A stretch of 64,000 bases of DNA, taken from the NCBI GenBank assembly GCA_900491605.1, contig UESW01004827.1, forward strand, positions 237,119-301,118, in the 5' to 3' direction. Below the pieces are notes generated by a model. That model saw only the letters and a list, made by a program, of their open reading frames with translations. It did not search any database and had not been told where the DNA came from. The first letter of the stretch is position 1, and every line of letters begins with the position of its first letter. Below, piece after piece: positions 44,701 to 55,689 of the stretch. The position numbers and the translations under genes are program-made. This DNA is from Calamus simplicifolius. Its lineage: Eukaryota; Streptophyta; Magnoliopsida; Arecales; Arecaceae.

Positions 44701-46865
44701 GGATCGTCGGCGATCGGACCGATCACGTCCGAGATCGTCGTGGCCGATCGATGGCTTGGATCGATCGCAACCGTCGGATCGTCGGCGATCTCCGATCGCA
44801 ACGGTCCGGGATCGATCGATGCCGGTCGGGATCACGGCTTGGATCGATCGCAACCGTCGGATCATCCCGATCGGACTGATCGCCATGGTCCGAGATCAGT
44901 CATGGCCGATTGAGATCACGGCTTGGATCGATCGCAACCATCGGATCGTCGCCGATCGGATCGATCGCCACGGTCCGAGATCGGTCGTGGCCGATCGGAT
45001 CACGGCGTGGATCGATCGCAACCGTCGTCGGCGATCGATCGCCACGGTCGGCCGATCGGGATCAGGCTTGGATCGATCACATCGGATCGTCACCAATCGG
45101 ACCGATCGCGTGGTCCGAGATTGGTCGTGGCGATCGGGATCAGGGCTTGGATCGATCGCAATCATCGGATCGTCGATCGGACCGATCGCCACGGTCCGAG
45201 ATCGGTCGTGGCCAATCGGGATCATGGCTTGGATCGATCGCAACCATCAGATCATCGCCGATCAGACGATCGGTCCGAGATCGGTCGTGGCCGATTGGGA
45301 TCACGGCTTGGATCGATCGCAACCATCGGATCGTCGGCGATCGGATAGATCGCAACGGTCCGAGATCGGTCGTGGCCGATCGGGATCAGGGCTTGATCGA
45401 TCGCAACCGTCGGATCATCGCCGATCAGATCGATCGCCGCGGTCCGAGATCGGTCGTGGCCAATCGGGATCGATCAGGCTTGGATCGATCGCAACCGTCG
45501 GATTATCGGCGATCGGACCGATCGCAACGGTTCGAGATCGATCGTGGCCGATCGGGACCACGGCTTGGATCGATCGCAACCATCGGATCGTCGGCGATCG
45601 GACCAATCGCCATGGTCCGAGATCGGTCGTGGCCGATCGGGATCAGGGCTTGGATAGATCGCAATTCGGATCATCCCCGATCGGACCGAATCGGTCGTGG
45701 CGATCAGGATCAGGGCTTGGATCGATCGCAACGTCGGATCATCGGCGATCTCGGACCGATCGCAAAATCGGTCGTGGCCGATCGGGATCACGGCTTGGAT
45801 TGATCGCAACCGTCGGATCGTCGCCTATCGGATCTATCGCGATGGTTCGAGAATTCATCGCAGAGATCGTTCAGGGCTTGGATCGATCGCAACCGTCGGA
45901 TCGTCGGCGATCAGACCGATCGCAACGGTCCGAGATCGGTCTTGGCCGATTGGATCAGGGCTTGGATCGATCGCAATCGGATCGTCGGCGATCTCGGACC
46001 GTCGCAATGGTCCGGGATCGGTCGACGCAACGGTCGGGATCACGGCTTGGATCGATCGCAACCGTCGGATCATCGTCGATCGGACTGAACGCCACGGTCG
46101 AGATCGATCGTGGCCGATCGGGATCACGGCTTGGATCGATCGCAACCATCGGATCGTCACCGATCGGATCGATCGCCACGTCCGAGATCGGTCATCGATC
46201 ATCATGGCCGATCGGATCAGGGCTTGGATCGATCGCAACCGTCGGATCGTCGCCGATCGGATCGATCGCCGCGGTCCGAGATCGGTCATGGCCGATCGGG
46301 ATTAGGGCTTGGATCGATCGCAATCGTCGGATCGTCGCCGATCGGACCGATCGCCTCGGTCCAGGATCGATCGTGGCCGATCGGATCACACTTGGATCGA
46401 TCGCAACCGTCGGATCGTCACCGATCAGACCGATGGTCCGAGATCGATCATGGCCGATCGGGATCAGGGCGATCGATCACAACCGTCAGATCATTGCCGA
46501 TCGACCGATCGCCACGGTCTGGTATCAATCGTGGCCGATCGGGATCACGGCTTGGATCGATCGCAACCGTCGGATCGTCACCGATTGGACCGATCGCCAC
46601 GGTCCGAGATCGGTCATGGCGATCGAGATGCTTGGATCGATCGCAACGTCGGATCATCGCCGATCGGACCGATCACCATGGTCCAAGATCGGTCGTGGCC
46701 GATCAGGATCAGGGCTTGGATCGATCGCAACCGTCGATCATCGGCGATCTCGGACCGATCGCAACGGTCCGGATCGGTCAATGGTCCGGGATCATGGCTT
46801 GATCGATTGCAACCGTCGGATCGTCGTCGATCGGACCGATCTCCACGGTCCGAGATCGGTCGACG
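41745..46865. repeat. Tandem array of 85-bp GATC-rich monomers (about 60 copies) with higher-order organisation
   Basis: The monomer runs 'GGCTTGGATCGATCGCAACC', 'GTCGGATCGTCGCCGATCGG', 'ACCGATCGCCACGGTCCGAG', then 'ATCGGTCGTGGCCGATCGGG' and a short tail. Spacing between CTTGG words at 42931 and 43016 is 85 bp. Units at 41750-42000 are the most divergent and central ones more uniform. Many units after 43500 have small deletions. Variant units recur every 1.1-1.24 kb. The array is GC-rich and CpG-rich with several GATC per unit, and lies between two AT-rich subterminal arrays. Long open frames on both strands (up to 731 codons) are repeat artefacts. Confidence 0.95.
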
Positions 46866-46869
46866 CAAT

Positions 46870-47690
46870 TTTCTAGAAAATAAAAATAATTTTTCTAGAG
46901 AAAATAATTTTTAATATTGCGACGCATGTATTGCGTCGCAATGTTTTTAAGGAAAATAAATGTAATAAAAAATTTTAAAAAAAACATTGCGACGCAATAT
47001 ATGCGTCGCAATTATTTTTAGAAAATATAATTTTTATCAGTTATAATTATTAAAAAATATTGCGATGCATTAGCGATGCATTTCCTAGAAAATAAAAATT
47101 TTTTCAAAGAAAATAATTTTTAATATTGCGACGCATGTATTGCGTCGCAATTTTTTAGAAAATAAATGTAATTAAAAAATTTAAAAAAAACATTGCGACA
47201 TATATGCGTCGCAATTATTTTTAGAAATATAAATTTTATCAGTTATAATTATTAAAAAATATTGCGACGCATTAGCGACGTAATTTCCTAGAAAATAAAA
47301 ATAATTTTTCTAGAGAAAATAATTTTTAATATTGCGACGCATTATTGCGTCGCAATGTTTTTAGAAAAATAAATGTAATAAAATTTTTTAAAAAATATTG
47401 CGATGCAATATATGTCGCAATTATTTTCAGAAAATATAATTTTTATCAGTTATAATTTTTTAAAAATATTGCGACGCATTAGCGATGCAGTTTCCTAGAA
47501 AATAAAAAAAATTTCCAGAGAAAATAATTTTAATATTGCGACGCATGTATTGCGTCGCAATGTTTTTTAGAAAAATAAATGTAATTAAAAAATTTTAAAA
47601 AAAACATTGCGATGCAATATATGGTCGTATTATTTTCAAAATATAATTAGCGATGCAATTTCCTAGAAAATAAAAATAATTTTTCCGCCG
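46870..47690. repeat. Second subterminal array of CACTA-B
   Basis: Four to five tandem units of about 205 bp, each with 'CCTAGAAAATAAAAATAATT', ATATTGCGACGCATGTATTGCGTCGCAATGTTTTT-type palindromes and a 'TTTTTATCAGTTATAATT' word. It is distinct from the 40586-41740 units but carries the same GCGACGCA core. Confidence 0.85.
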
Positions 47691-47717
47691 GACATTGGCG
47701 CCAAATTAGCGACTCAT

Positions 47718-47873
47718 TAGCGACGCAATTAGTTGCGTCGCTAAGTTTTGCATAAAATAATAAAAAGGCCAAATTAGCGATGGATTAGCGACGCATTGTT
47801 GCGTCGCTAATCCATAATAATTTTTTAAAAAATAGCGAGTGATTAGCGACGCATATATTGCGTCGCTAATCAC
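47718..47873. promoter_or_regulatory. Three consecutive perfect palindromes of the subterminal motif before the CACTA-B promoter
   Basis: Arms are 47718-47728/47733-47743 (TAGCGACGCAA, loop TTAG), 47780-47795/47800-47815 (ATGGATTAGCGACGCA, loop TTGT) and 47839-47853/47859-47873 (GTGATTAGCGACGCA, loop TATAT). All arms pair perfectly. They end 3 bp before the TATA box. In Spm/En, TnpA binds a related motif near the promoter; a similar role here is inference. Confidence 0.8.
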
Positions 47874-47876
47874 TAC

Positions 47877-47883
47877 TATATAA
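47877..47883 (+). promoter_or_regulatory. TATA box of the CACTA-B transposase transcript
   Basis: TATATAA is followed about 30 bp later by a pyrimidine-rich GC leader (47895 onward), matching a transcription start near 47905-47915. Confidence 0.6.
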
Positions 47884-47904
47884 TGCTTGGTCGGGCCGCC
47901 CCCC

Positions 47905-48029
47905 CCCCCCCCGCTCTTCTTCTTCCTCTTCTTACCCTAGCCGCCGCCGTCCGTCCGCTCCTCCGGCTCCCCCCGTCCTCTCCCCGGCGGAAGCTCCCCC
48001 CACTCCGGCGGCGTCCCCTCTCGACCGAG
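47905..48029 (+). other. Probable non-coding first exon of CACTA-B transcript
   Basis: A GC-rich, pyrimidine-rich leader (CTCTTCTTCTTCCTCTTC, CCGCCGCCGTCC) ends CCGAG at 48029 and is followed by the donor-like GTAAAC. A long first intron would then reach to near the TNP2 start codon at 50185. The acceptor was not identified. Confidence 0.4.
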
Positions 48030-48061
48030 GTAAACCCCCCCTCCTCCTTTTTTTTTTTAAA

Positions 48062-48470
48062 ATAGGTTCCATCCGGCCACGGCCAGCCGTGGCCTGGCCA
48101 CGGTGGCCAGGCCACCAAAAAAAAATTTACAGTTTGGGGGGGGGGGGTTTCCCCACCCCCCTTCGTCATCTCCGGCCACGGCCGCTGCCGTGGCCTGGCC
48201 ACGGTGGCCAGGCCACCAAAAAAAAAATTTACAGTTTGGGGGTTTTCCCCACCCCCCTTCGTCTTCTCCGGCCACGGCCGCTGCCGTGGCCTGGCCACGG
48301 TGGCCAGGCCACCGAAAAAAAAAAACAGGGGGGGTTTTCCCCACCCCTCCCGTTCGTCTTCTCCGGCCAGCCAGCCAAGGCCACCAAAAAAAAAAAAGTA
48401 AGGGGGGGTTCGTCTTCTCCGGCCCAGGCCTGGCCACGGTGGCAGGGTAACCCCACCCCGGCCCCTTCAA
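48062..48470. repeat. GC-rich tandem repeat with GGCCACGGTGGCC palindromes
   Basis: Three and a half units of about 105-115 bp. Each has 'CTGGCCACGGTGGCCAGG' (a near-perfect palindrome), then CCACC plus a run of A, a G-run (up to 14 G at 48137-48150), CCCCACCCCCC and TTCGTCTTCTCCGGCCACGG. Several open frames here (e.g. 47876-48298 minus) only reflect the repeat. Confidence 0.85.
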
Positions 48471-48800
48471 TTAAAAAAAAATTAACACTCATAAAAAAAA
48501 TTAACAAAAAAATTAGATTCTATCAATATTTTTAAAACATGGGCAACTTAATTTTTTTTAAAAGTAACAGCTAGGGGGGTTTTCCCCACCCCCGGCCCCT
48601 TCAAAAAAAAAATTAACACTCATAAAAAAATTAACAAAAAAATTAGAATTTTGATTCAAATATAAAAAAATATAAATATTTTAAAACATGGGCAACTTAA
48701 TTTTTTTTAAAAAAAGTAACAGCTAGGGGGTTTTCCCCACCCCCCGGCCCCTTCAATTTAACACTCATGAAAAAAAAAACAAAAAATTAGATTCTATATA
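48471..48800. repeat. Three-copy tandem repeat, AT-rich with GGGGTTTTCCCCACCCC
   Basis: Units of about 125-150 bp contain CCGGCCCCTTCAA, AATTAACACTCATAAAAAAA, 'AAAACATGGGCAACTTAATT' and AGTAACAGCTAGGGGG. Successive copies start near 48450, 48590 and 48740, the last truncated. Confidence 0.75.
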
Positions 48801-48894
48801 TTTTATTATAAAATATTTTCAAATAATTTGATGAAATATTAAAAAAATGTGACTACTAATCTAATTTTTTATTAGATTAGTTATAAATTAATTA

Positions 48895-49190
48895 ATTTAT
48901 GTCATTAGTCGTAGCTCTTTGGATAGACTGATTTAGCTCATCAATCATGACTCTTTAAATCAACTGATTAAACTCATAAATCGTAGCTATTTAGGTCAAT
49001 TAATTTAGCTTATCAGTTTTAACTTCTCAAGTAAGCTGATTTTAGACCATCAACCTTATCTCTTTAGATCATCAATCAAAACTCTTTAGATAGGTCGAGC
49101 TGAATTAGCTTAGCTATTTAGGTCAACTAATTTAGCTCATAACCATAACTCTTTAGATTAGCTAATTTCAAAATTAAGTCGTAGCTTTTC
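48895..49190. repeat. Degenerate short tandem repeat (about 37 bp)
   Basis: Repeated phrases of the type TAGCTCATCAATCATGACTCTTTAGGTCAACTGATT, in about eight degenerate copies, lie in the presumed first intron of CACTA-B. The function is unknown. Confidence 0.6.
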
Positions 49191-49552
49191 ATTTCTTTAT
49201 AGCTGTTTATGCAATAATATTTGTGCATTGTAGTTATTTACAATTGTTATGTCTTGATTATTTACATTCTGCTTCAAATTGAATGATGCATTAAATTATG
49301 TAATGCTAGATAGAAAGTCTTGTTGTATTATTATTTAATTTTCAGCAACAAATTAGTAGTTTCAATGATTTATATTTTAGTCTTCACAAACATTTATATT
49401 CGACATAATAATCTTAAGAAGTCAGTGACTATATATATAGAACACTATTCCTATATATGTATAATTGACAAGAAGTTAAGAATAACAAGCATAAGTTCGA
49501 TTGTCTTCGGATTTCCATATTATTAATCACAGCACTATAACCTTTAGACCCG

Positions 49553-49591
49553 TTTGAGAATTTGTAAGACTTAGTCTTGCAAATTCTCAAA
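49553..49591. repeat. Short hairpin (18-bp arms, 3-nt loop)
   Basis: TTTGAGAATTTGTAAGAC (49553-49570) pairs with its complement at 49574-49591 with one mismatch, loop TTA. A third TTTGAGAAT copy lies at 49608. Confidence 0.85.
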
Positions 49592-49610
49592 TTGTCCTGG
49601 TGGACAGTTT

Positions 49611-49810
49611 GAGAATATTTTTTGCGATATGTTAGTCTGCTATTAATCATCGTTGGTGAGATTGCGGTTTGTATTTGCTCATACGTTCTCCTAGTGTGGC
49701 ATATATGCCACACATTTAGGAGAACATATGGGGAAATGCTGCTGAAATTTCAACGTAACCGATCGATGATAATTAATAGCAGAATAACATATCACAAAAA
49801 ATATTCTTGA
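49611..49810. repeat. Foldback structure of about 200 bp
   Basis: The left arm around 49611-49653 (GAATATTTTTTGCGATATGTTAG, CTGCTATTAATCATCG) is the near-complement of 49764-49809 (CGATGATAATTAATAGCAG, AACATATCACAAAAAATATTC). The centre contains GTGTGGCATATATGCCACAC, itself a perfect palindrome. It could be a nested MITE or a regulatory hairpin of the intron. Confidence 0.8.
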
Positions 49811-50184
49811 ATGGGATAGGGCCTTACCTTTTAGACATGGAGTGAAGGTAGAATTAATTTAGGACACTTGAATGCTTGTGAAGTCTCATGATTAAACGGA
49901 CCGCCTTGCGGCCCGACCCGAACTCAAGCCCTAGCATTAGCCTGGCATGAACCTGTGCCTCGGTCCTTGCTAGCACGCCAAGGATCGTAGCCGTGGCCGG
50001 CCTTGCAGGGTAGGGACCTTAGTTGTCTAAAAAAAATTGGTTTAGTTATAAATTATTTAAATGGTTGTTATTAACCTTAGTTGTGTAAAAGAAATAATTT
50101 AGTTATATATTTAGTAATGCTAATATAGTTTTATAATGTGGTTTCCTTTAATGGTTTACCAGAAATTGTATAAGTCGGTCAAAA

Positions 50185-53100
50185 ATGAGCGGGGCTCGCT
50201 CGTGGATGTATGCAAGGATAAAAGATGGCTTGCTTAATCCAGATTTTCTGAATGGATTGGAAGAATTTATCGCATTTGCATGTAGCCAACCTGAATGGAT
50301 GGATGGGCCTAGGATTAGGTGCCCATGCAACTATCACAGGTGTCAGAATAAAGCCTACAGAGATGTCGAAACTGTTAAGGTGCATCTGTGTAAAAAGGGG
50401 TTTGTTCCTGATTACGATGTTTGGTACTGTCATGGTGAACCAGAGGAAATTCCAGCAGTTGTTACAAGCCAACAAGTGTCAATTCCCGTTGATGAACCAT
50501 TTGTGAATCTAAACACATATGAAGAAATGGTGATGAATGCATCGGGTAATGAATTCAATCAGAATACATTTATGGAAGAACCAAATCCAGATGCACAGCA
50601 ATTTTATGATATGTTGCGTGCTGCAAATCAAGAATTGTATCCTGGTTGTGAGGGTCATTCCCAGTTGTCTACGGCTGCTCGGTTGTTGAATATTAAGGCA
50701 GAACATCGATTATCAGAAAAGGCGTTTAATTCTGTAGCTGGGTTAATCAAGGAAATTTTGCCAAATGATAATGTTGTAGCAGACAGTTTTTACTCAACGA
50801 AGAAGTTGTTGCGTGGGCTTGGGCTCCCGGTTAATAAGATCGATTGTTGCTTGAACAATTGTATGATATATTGGGGTGAAGACTCGGAGCTGAGATGGTG
50901 TAAGATTTGGGCAATCGAGGTACAAAAACGGCGAAGGGGGAGCTAGTACAAGTAGGAGGAAAGTGTTCCTTACAAGAGGATGCATTACTTTCCTCTTACT
51001 CCACGCCTGCAGAGATTATACAGATCTGAGGCTACAGCTGCTGATATGAGATGGCATGCCGAACATGAATCTAAAGAGGATGAAATGCGGCATCCATCAG
51101 ATTCAAAAGCTTGGAAGCATTTCAATGAAAATCATCCTGATTTCGCTGAAGATATAAGGAATGTGAGATTAGGTCTTTGTACCGATGGCTTCCAACCATT
51201 CGGTCAAGCGGGGCAACAGTATTCATGTTGGCCTGTGATACTGACTGTATATAACCTTCCTCCATGGAAGTGCATGAAAGATACTGCAATGTTTTTGACA
51301 GTTTTGGTTCCAGGACCATCAAATCCAAAGGAAAAGATTGATGTCTTCCTGCAACCGTTGGTGGCCGAATTGAAAATGTTGTGGGAAACAGGAGTCGTAG
51401 CCTACGACATTTCTATGAAACAGAATTTCATCATGAGAGTTGCTTTGATGTGGACAATAAGTGACTTCCCGGCATATGCAATGTTGTCTGGTTGGAGCAC
51501 TGCTGGACGTCTGGCATGCCCTCATTGCATGTATGATTCGGATGCATTTACATTGCAGAAGAGTGGTAAGCAGTCATGGTTTGATAATCATAGGAAGTTC
51601 TTGCCCCCAAATCATCCTTACAGGCGTAACTTGATCGCCTTCCGGAAGAACAAAGCAGTCACAAAATTCGCCGAACCGGTTAGGTCCGGCACGGATATAT
51701 TTGATACTATAGAGCATTTGGGGTTGAGGTATGCTTGGGAACCAGATGCAGATAGAATAAATGGCCGTATATGTAAAGAACATAACTGGAAGAAGCGGAG
51801 TATATTTTGGGATTTGCCTTATTGGAGCACAAATCTCATCCGGCACAACTTGGATGTTATGCATATCGAGAAAAATTTTTTGATAACATATTTAACACGG
51901 TGCTAAACATCCCGGGAAAAACAAAAGACACTGCAAAGTCAAGAGAAGAACTTAATCAGTATTGCAGAAGAGGTGATTTGAGGAGGAGTACCGACGGGAC
52001 CTATCCTAAAGCCTGTTACACTCTTGACAGAAATTCACGAGAAGTTTTATGTAACTGGCTTAGAGGGTTAAAATTTCCAGATGGTTATGCCTCAAATATC
52101 GGTAGGTGTGTGGACATGCATAAGCTCAAGTTGTTCGGCATGAAGAGTCACGACTGTCATGTTTTCATGCAACGGTTATTGCCTATAGCTTTTCGTGAGT
52201 TGCTTCCGCAACATGTCTGGAAGGCATTGACAGAGCTCAGCTTGTTCTTCAAGGAGTTGTCTGCCACAGTCATTACTTCTGCATCCATGGCAAGGCTTGA
52301 GGAGGAAATTCCAATTATTTTATGCAAGCTGGAGCGAATATTTCCTCCCAGTTTTTTTGACTCAATGGAGCATTTACCGGTTCACTTGCCATACGAAGCG
52401 AGCATAGCTGGTCCCGTGCAGTATCGCTGGATGTATCCTTTCGAGAGGTAAATATATACATCATTAAGACATATTGACATTTCAAATATTATTTCATTGC
52501 GAGAAAATTGGTTAATTTTTTGTCTCAACTTTACATATAGGTACCTTAAGAAGTTAAAAAATAATGTGCGTAATAAGGCAAGGGTTGAAGGTTCTATATG
52601 CAATGCACACTTGGTCGAAGAAGTTTCAGCTTTTGCCTCGCATTACTTTGAGGGTCACGTCCACACGAGGAGCCGAAATCTTGGTCGTAACGATGACGTA
52701 TGTGTGGACGAAGGAGAACCTAATGACGGTAGAATATCAATTTTTAAAGGTATCGGCCGTTCATTTGGGGGGCAGAAGTCAAGAAATCTTAGCGATATGG
52801 AGTATAATGCAGCACATTATTATATCCTAATGAACTGTAGAGAAGTCGATCCATATATTGAGTAAGTGTATACTTCAATGCTTAATTGGAACTTCTAATT
52901 TAAATTACAATATACCATAATATTTAATTGCTAACATAAGTTTTAATCCTTATCATCCCATAAGGATGTATTGTGATAGACAACGACAGATGAATCCCGA
53001 CATCAGTCAAGTTGCAATTGGACAGAAGTTAGAAACGGAGTTCGCTTACTGGTTTTATGAATTTGTGAGTAGTATCACTCAATCAATTTCAATAATGGCT

Positions 53101-53633
53101 TTAATTTTTCGAATTGGTTGTGAATAGCTTATTAATTTATAGGTAAACGGTCCATGGTCCCAACCGACAATATTTTCATTAAATGTCTATCGCAATGGCC
53201 ATTGAAGACCGTAACAACCTCTACTGGCTATTTTGTTAATGGGTACAAATTTCAGATTGAACGATTAGCAGCTTCAAGAGGCACGCAGAACTGGGGCGTG
53301 TGTGTTAAAGGAGAAAGTGTTGGAGCAAATATGCAGGATTATTACGGAAAGTTAGTAGAGGTGGTTGAAGTTGAATATCCCGGTTGGCCTATGAAACGAA
53401 CCGTATTGTTTCGTTGCGATTGGTTCGATCCGACAGTTCCTGTGGGCAAAAGGGTTCATAACGACTACAATTTGGTTGAAGTGAACCATCGACGAAGATT
53501 GCAGAAATATGACCCATTCATCCTTGCATCCCAAGCTCAGCAAGTGTTTTACTGCGGATATCCAAGTTTGCGCAACGACAAGCAGATTGGTGGGCTGTTT
53601 CTAAAATCGTCCCACATTCAACAATCTTATTAG
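50185..53633 (+). pseudogene. TNP2-type CACTA transposase of CACTA-B, nearly complete but frame-broken
   Basis: The start at 50185 gives the transposase-associated domain (SWMYARIKDGLLNPDFLNGLEEFIAF...CQNKAYRDVETVKVHLCKKGF, residues 1-95). The Transposase_21 core follows at 50980-51906 (KAWKHFNENHPDFAEDIRNVRLGLCTDGFQPFG...RVALMWTISDFPAY...LACPHCM...HNLDVMHIEKN). DUF4218 lies at 51900-52447 (GRCVDMHKLKLFGMKSHDCHVFMQRLLP...HLPVHLPYEA). Introns are at 52448-52540, about 52862-52965 and about 53066-53143. DUF4216 is at 53150-53633. Defects: the frame is left at about 50906 and regained at about 50963, with TAG 50944 in between, and one T is missing in the T run at 51876-51881. An acidic tail lies at 53687-53911. 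The TNP2 protein cuts the element ends for transposition. Confidence 0.88.
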
Positions 53634-53978
53634 AGGAGAGTTCATCAAGTCAATCAGCCGAGTGCCCTGCATTTCAAGAGGATGAGATGGAAATGCATGC
53701 AATTGAGGACGACACAAGGGCTCCTGAAACATCACTTAGAGATCCAAATGGTGATGTCCAAGAAATTGCGGATGCAAATGTTCGGTTTCCTTCCGATGAT
53801 AATGAAACTGAATCGCAGTCCGATACGGCATCGGATGTTGAACCATATTTCACGAAACAAATGACACCGATTAAACATAGAGGTTTTTTAAAATTCAACT
53901 TTATTTTATAAGTGTTAAATTTTTACATAGTCAATCATTAATCGTAATTTAATTGCATGAATCTTTAGTATTTTCAGT

Positions 53979-55540
53979 ATGACGGGCAGAGGTAGATCTA
54001 CCGACGACATACGGAGTGAGCAGGGACGTAGCCCTGCTGCATCAGATCACATGAGCTTTGGAGATGGAGAGTTCGGATCTCCACACATCGCACAGCCTTC
54101 GATCTCTCCAGCAGTCGGCGGTGATCCTGCATTGGTATTACCATCCAGCCGATCGACGCATACCTCCGAGAGTTCTTCCACCATCGGCCGCACCGTACTT
54201 CGACTTGATGCTCATGGGCTGTAAGTATATACTAATTAAAAATATATGTTTATGTTTTTAAGTCAATTACTTATAAACATGCATTTTTTTAACAGATTTT
54301 TTGAGCAGCATCATGTATCCAGCCACATCAGCGCCGTATTTCAGAGGCGTGCAGATCAAGTGGCTACGATTGGCGCCACGTATCTCCAGCCACGAGGGAG
54401 TTTTATTTTTCTGAGTTTTAGGTAAACTTATTAAATATAATTTATCACTGATATAAAATTTCTTAATCTTAATAAATTCTGAAACTAACTGTTTATTTTA
54501 ATGCAGAAAAAGTTTACGTGGGACCCTGCCAGCCATGATGCCATTAGGGCAGCACGGGAGGCTCTTACGGGATGCCGATACTCCGACATGCTTCATCGTT
54601 GTAGGTCATCGGGTCAGCATCCTGCGCATGTGCCAGAGGGTATTTGGCACGAGTGGTAGCAGGCCTGGCAGTCCGATGGCTGGCGCAGGAGGTCCGCATC
54701 AGCCAGCACGAACCGCCGATCCGAGAAGGGCGGTCCTGGTACGGGTCTCTCCCGCCATATTCGGGCTCTATTTCGATTCAGGAGCACAGACGTCGTATGG
54801 TAAGAAAACATAAAGAATTTAATTAATCATTTAGTTATTTACAAATATTTATATTAATATCAATTTTTTTATTGTTATAGTCTGAGCAGGAGGGCAGAGA
54901 TCCTGGTGAGTTTCGTCTATTCAGGGCGACACACACCAGGAGGGACGGTTCCTGGGTTGACACGCGATCACGGGAGGTTGCGGTAAGAAATTAGCTTTAT
55001 GTAGTATCTATTTAATTTCTAAAATTTTATTTCGAAAAATTTATTAACTCATTTATTGTTGATTTTATAATTCAAAGACACGAGTCGAGAGCTTCGCTCC
55101 TAGGCATCGCAGATCGACTCCACTGATGGGGAGACACCCGTCGAACTCTCAGCAGAGGAGAGTCGGTGTGTGTTTTTAGAGGCTGTTGGTGCCCAGCCGC
55201 GAGACCGCAGGGTCTATGGTCTGGGCACTAGAGCTTCCTCATATTTTCCCCATCAGGCCTCCAGCTCGCGATTTTCTGATGATATTCCTGCCGAGCGTTT
55301 AGACGACATTCGGAGATCTATTGCGGAGGAGGTTCGGCAGGACGTTCGTCAGGAGGTTCGGCAGGAGGTTGAGCACGAGTTCGAGCAGTGTATGCAGGCC
55401 GGGATCAGGAGCTTGCAGACGTGCGAGATCAGATGCGTCATTTGCAGGATATGGTTAGCCGCTTGTCGCAGGGTCTCCAGCCTCCACGTGATCGTCAGAT
55501 TCTTGATGTTTTTTTTTTTTTTATATGTTGTACATTAAAA
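53979..55540 (+). pseudogene. TnpA-like accessory transposase gene of CACTA-B (Transposase_24 type)
   Basis: Likely exons: 53979-54220, 54296-54421, 54488-54801, 54881-54981 and 55079-55490, with GT/AG borders. Conserved parts are KKFTWDPASHDAIRAAREALTGCRYSDMLHR, PEGIWHEW, GWRRRSASASTNRRSEKGGPGTG and EFRLFRATHTRRDGSWVDTRSREV; the C-terminus is rich in RQEVRQEV, probably a coiled coil. An in-frame TAG at 54657 follows the Trp of IWHEW, and exon phases do not all fit, so the copy is probably inactive. In Spm/En, TnpA binds subterminal motifs and helps TNP2/TnpD. Confidence 0.78.
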
Positions 55541-55689
55541 CTTCAAAATTTTAATATATGAATTATTTTTGGAAATTGAATGATTATTGTTTGGATCAAT
55601 ATGAGTGAAGAATGTTTCTATCAATATTTAAATGTAACGAAATTATATTAACCGTTTTAATTTTTAATATTTTATTTTTTTAAAAAAAT

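Noticed and set aside
42847..46914. Long open frames of 201-731 codons rich in Arg, Ser, Asp and Gly (e.g. 43362-44879, 44681-46876)
   Set aside because: They lie wholly in the 85-bp tandem array, exist on both strands and in all frames, and have no domain. The absence of stops is explained by the monomer composition.
47876..48535. Several overlapping Pro/Gly/Trp-rich frames on both strands
   Set aside because: They follow the GGCCACGG repeat and homopolymer runs; not protein-like.
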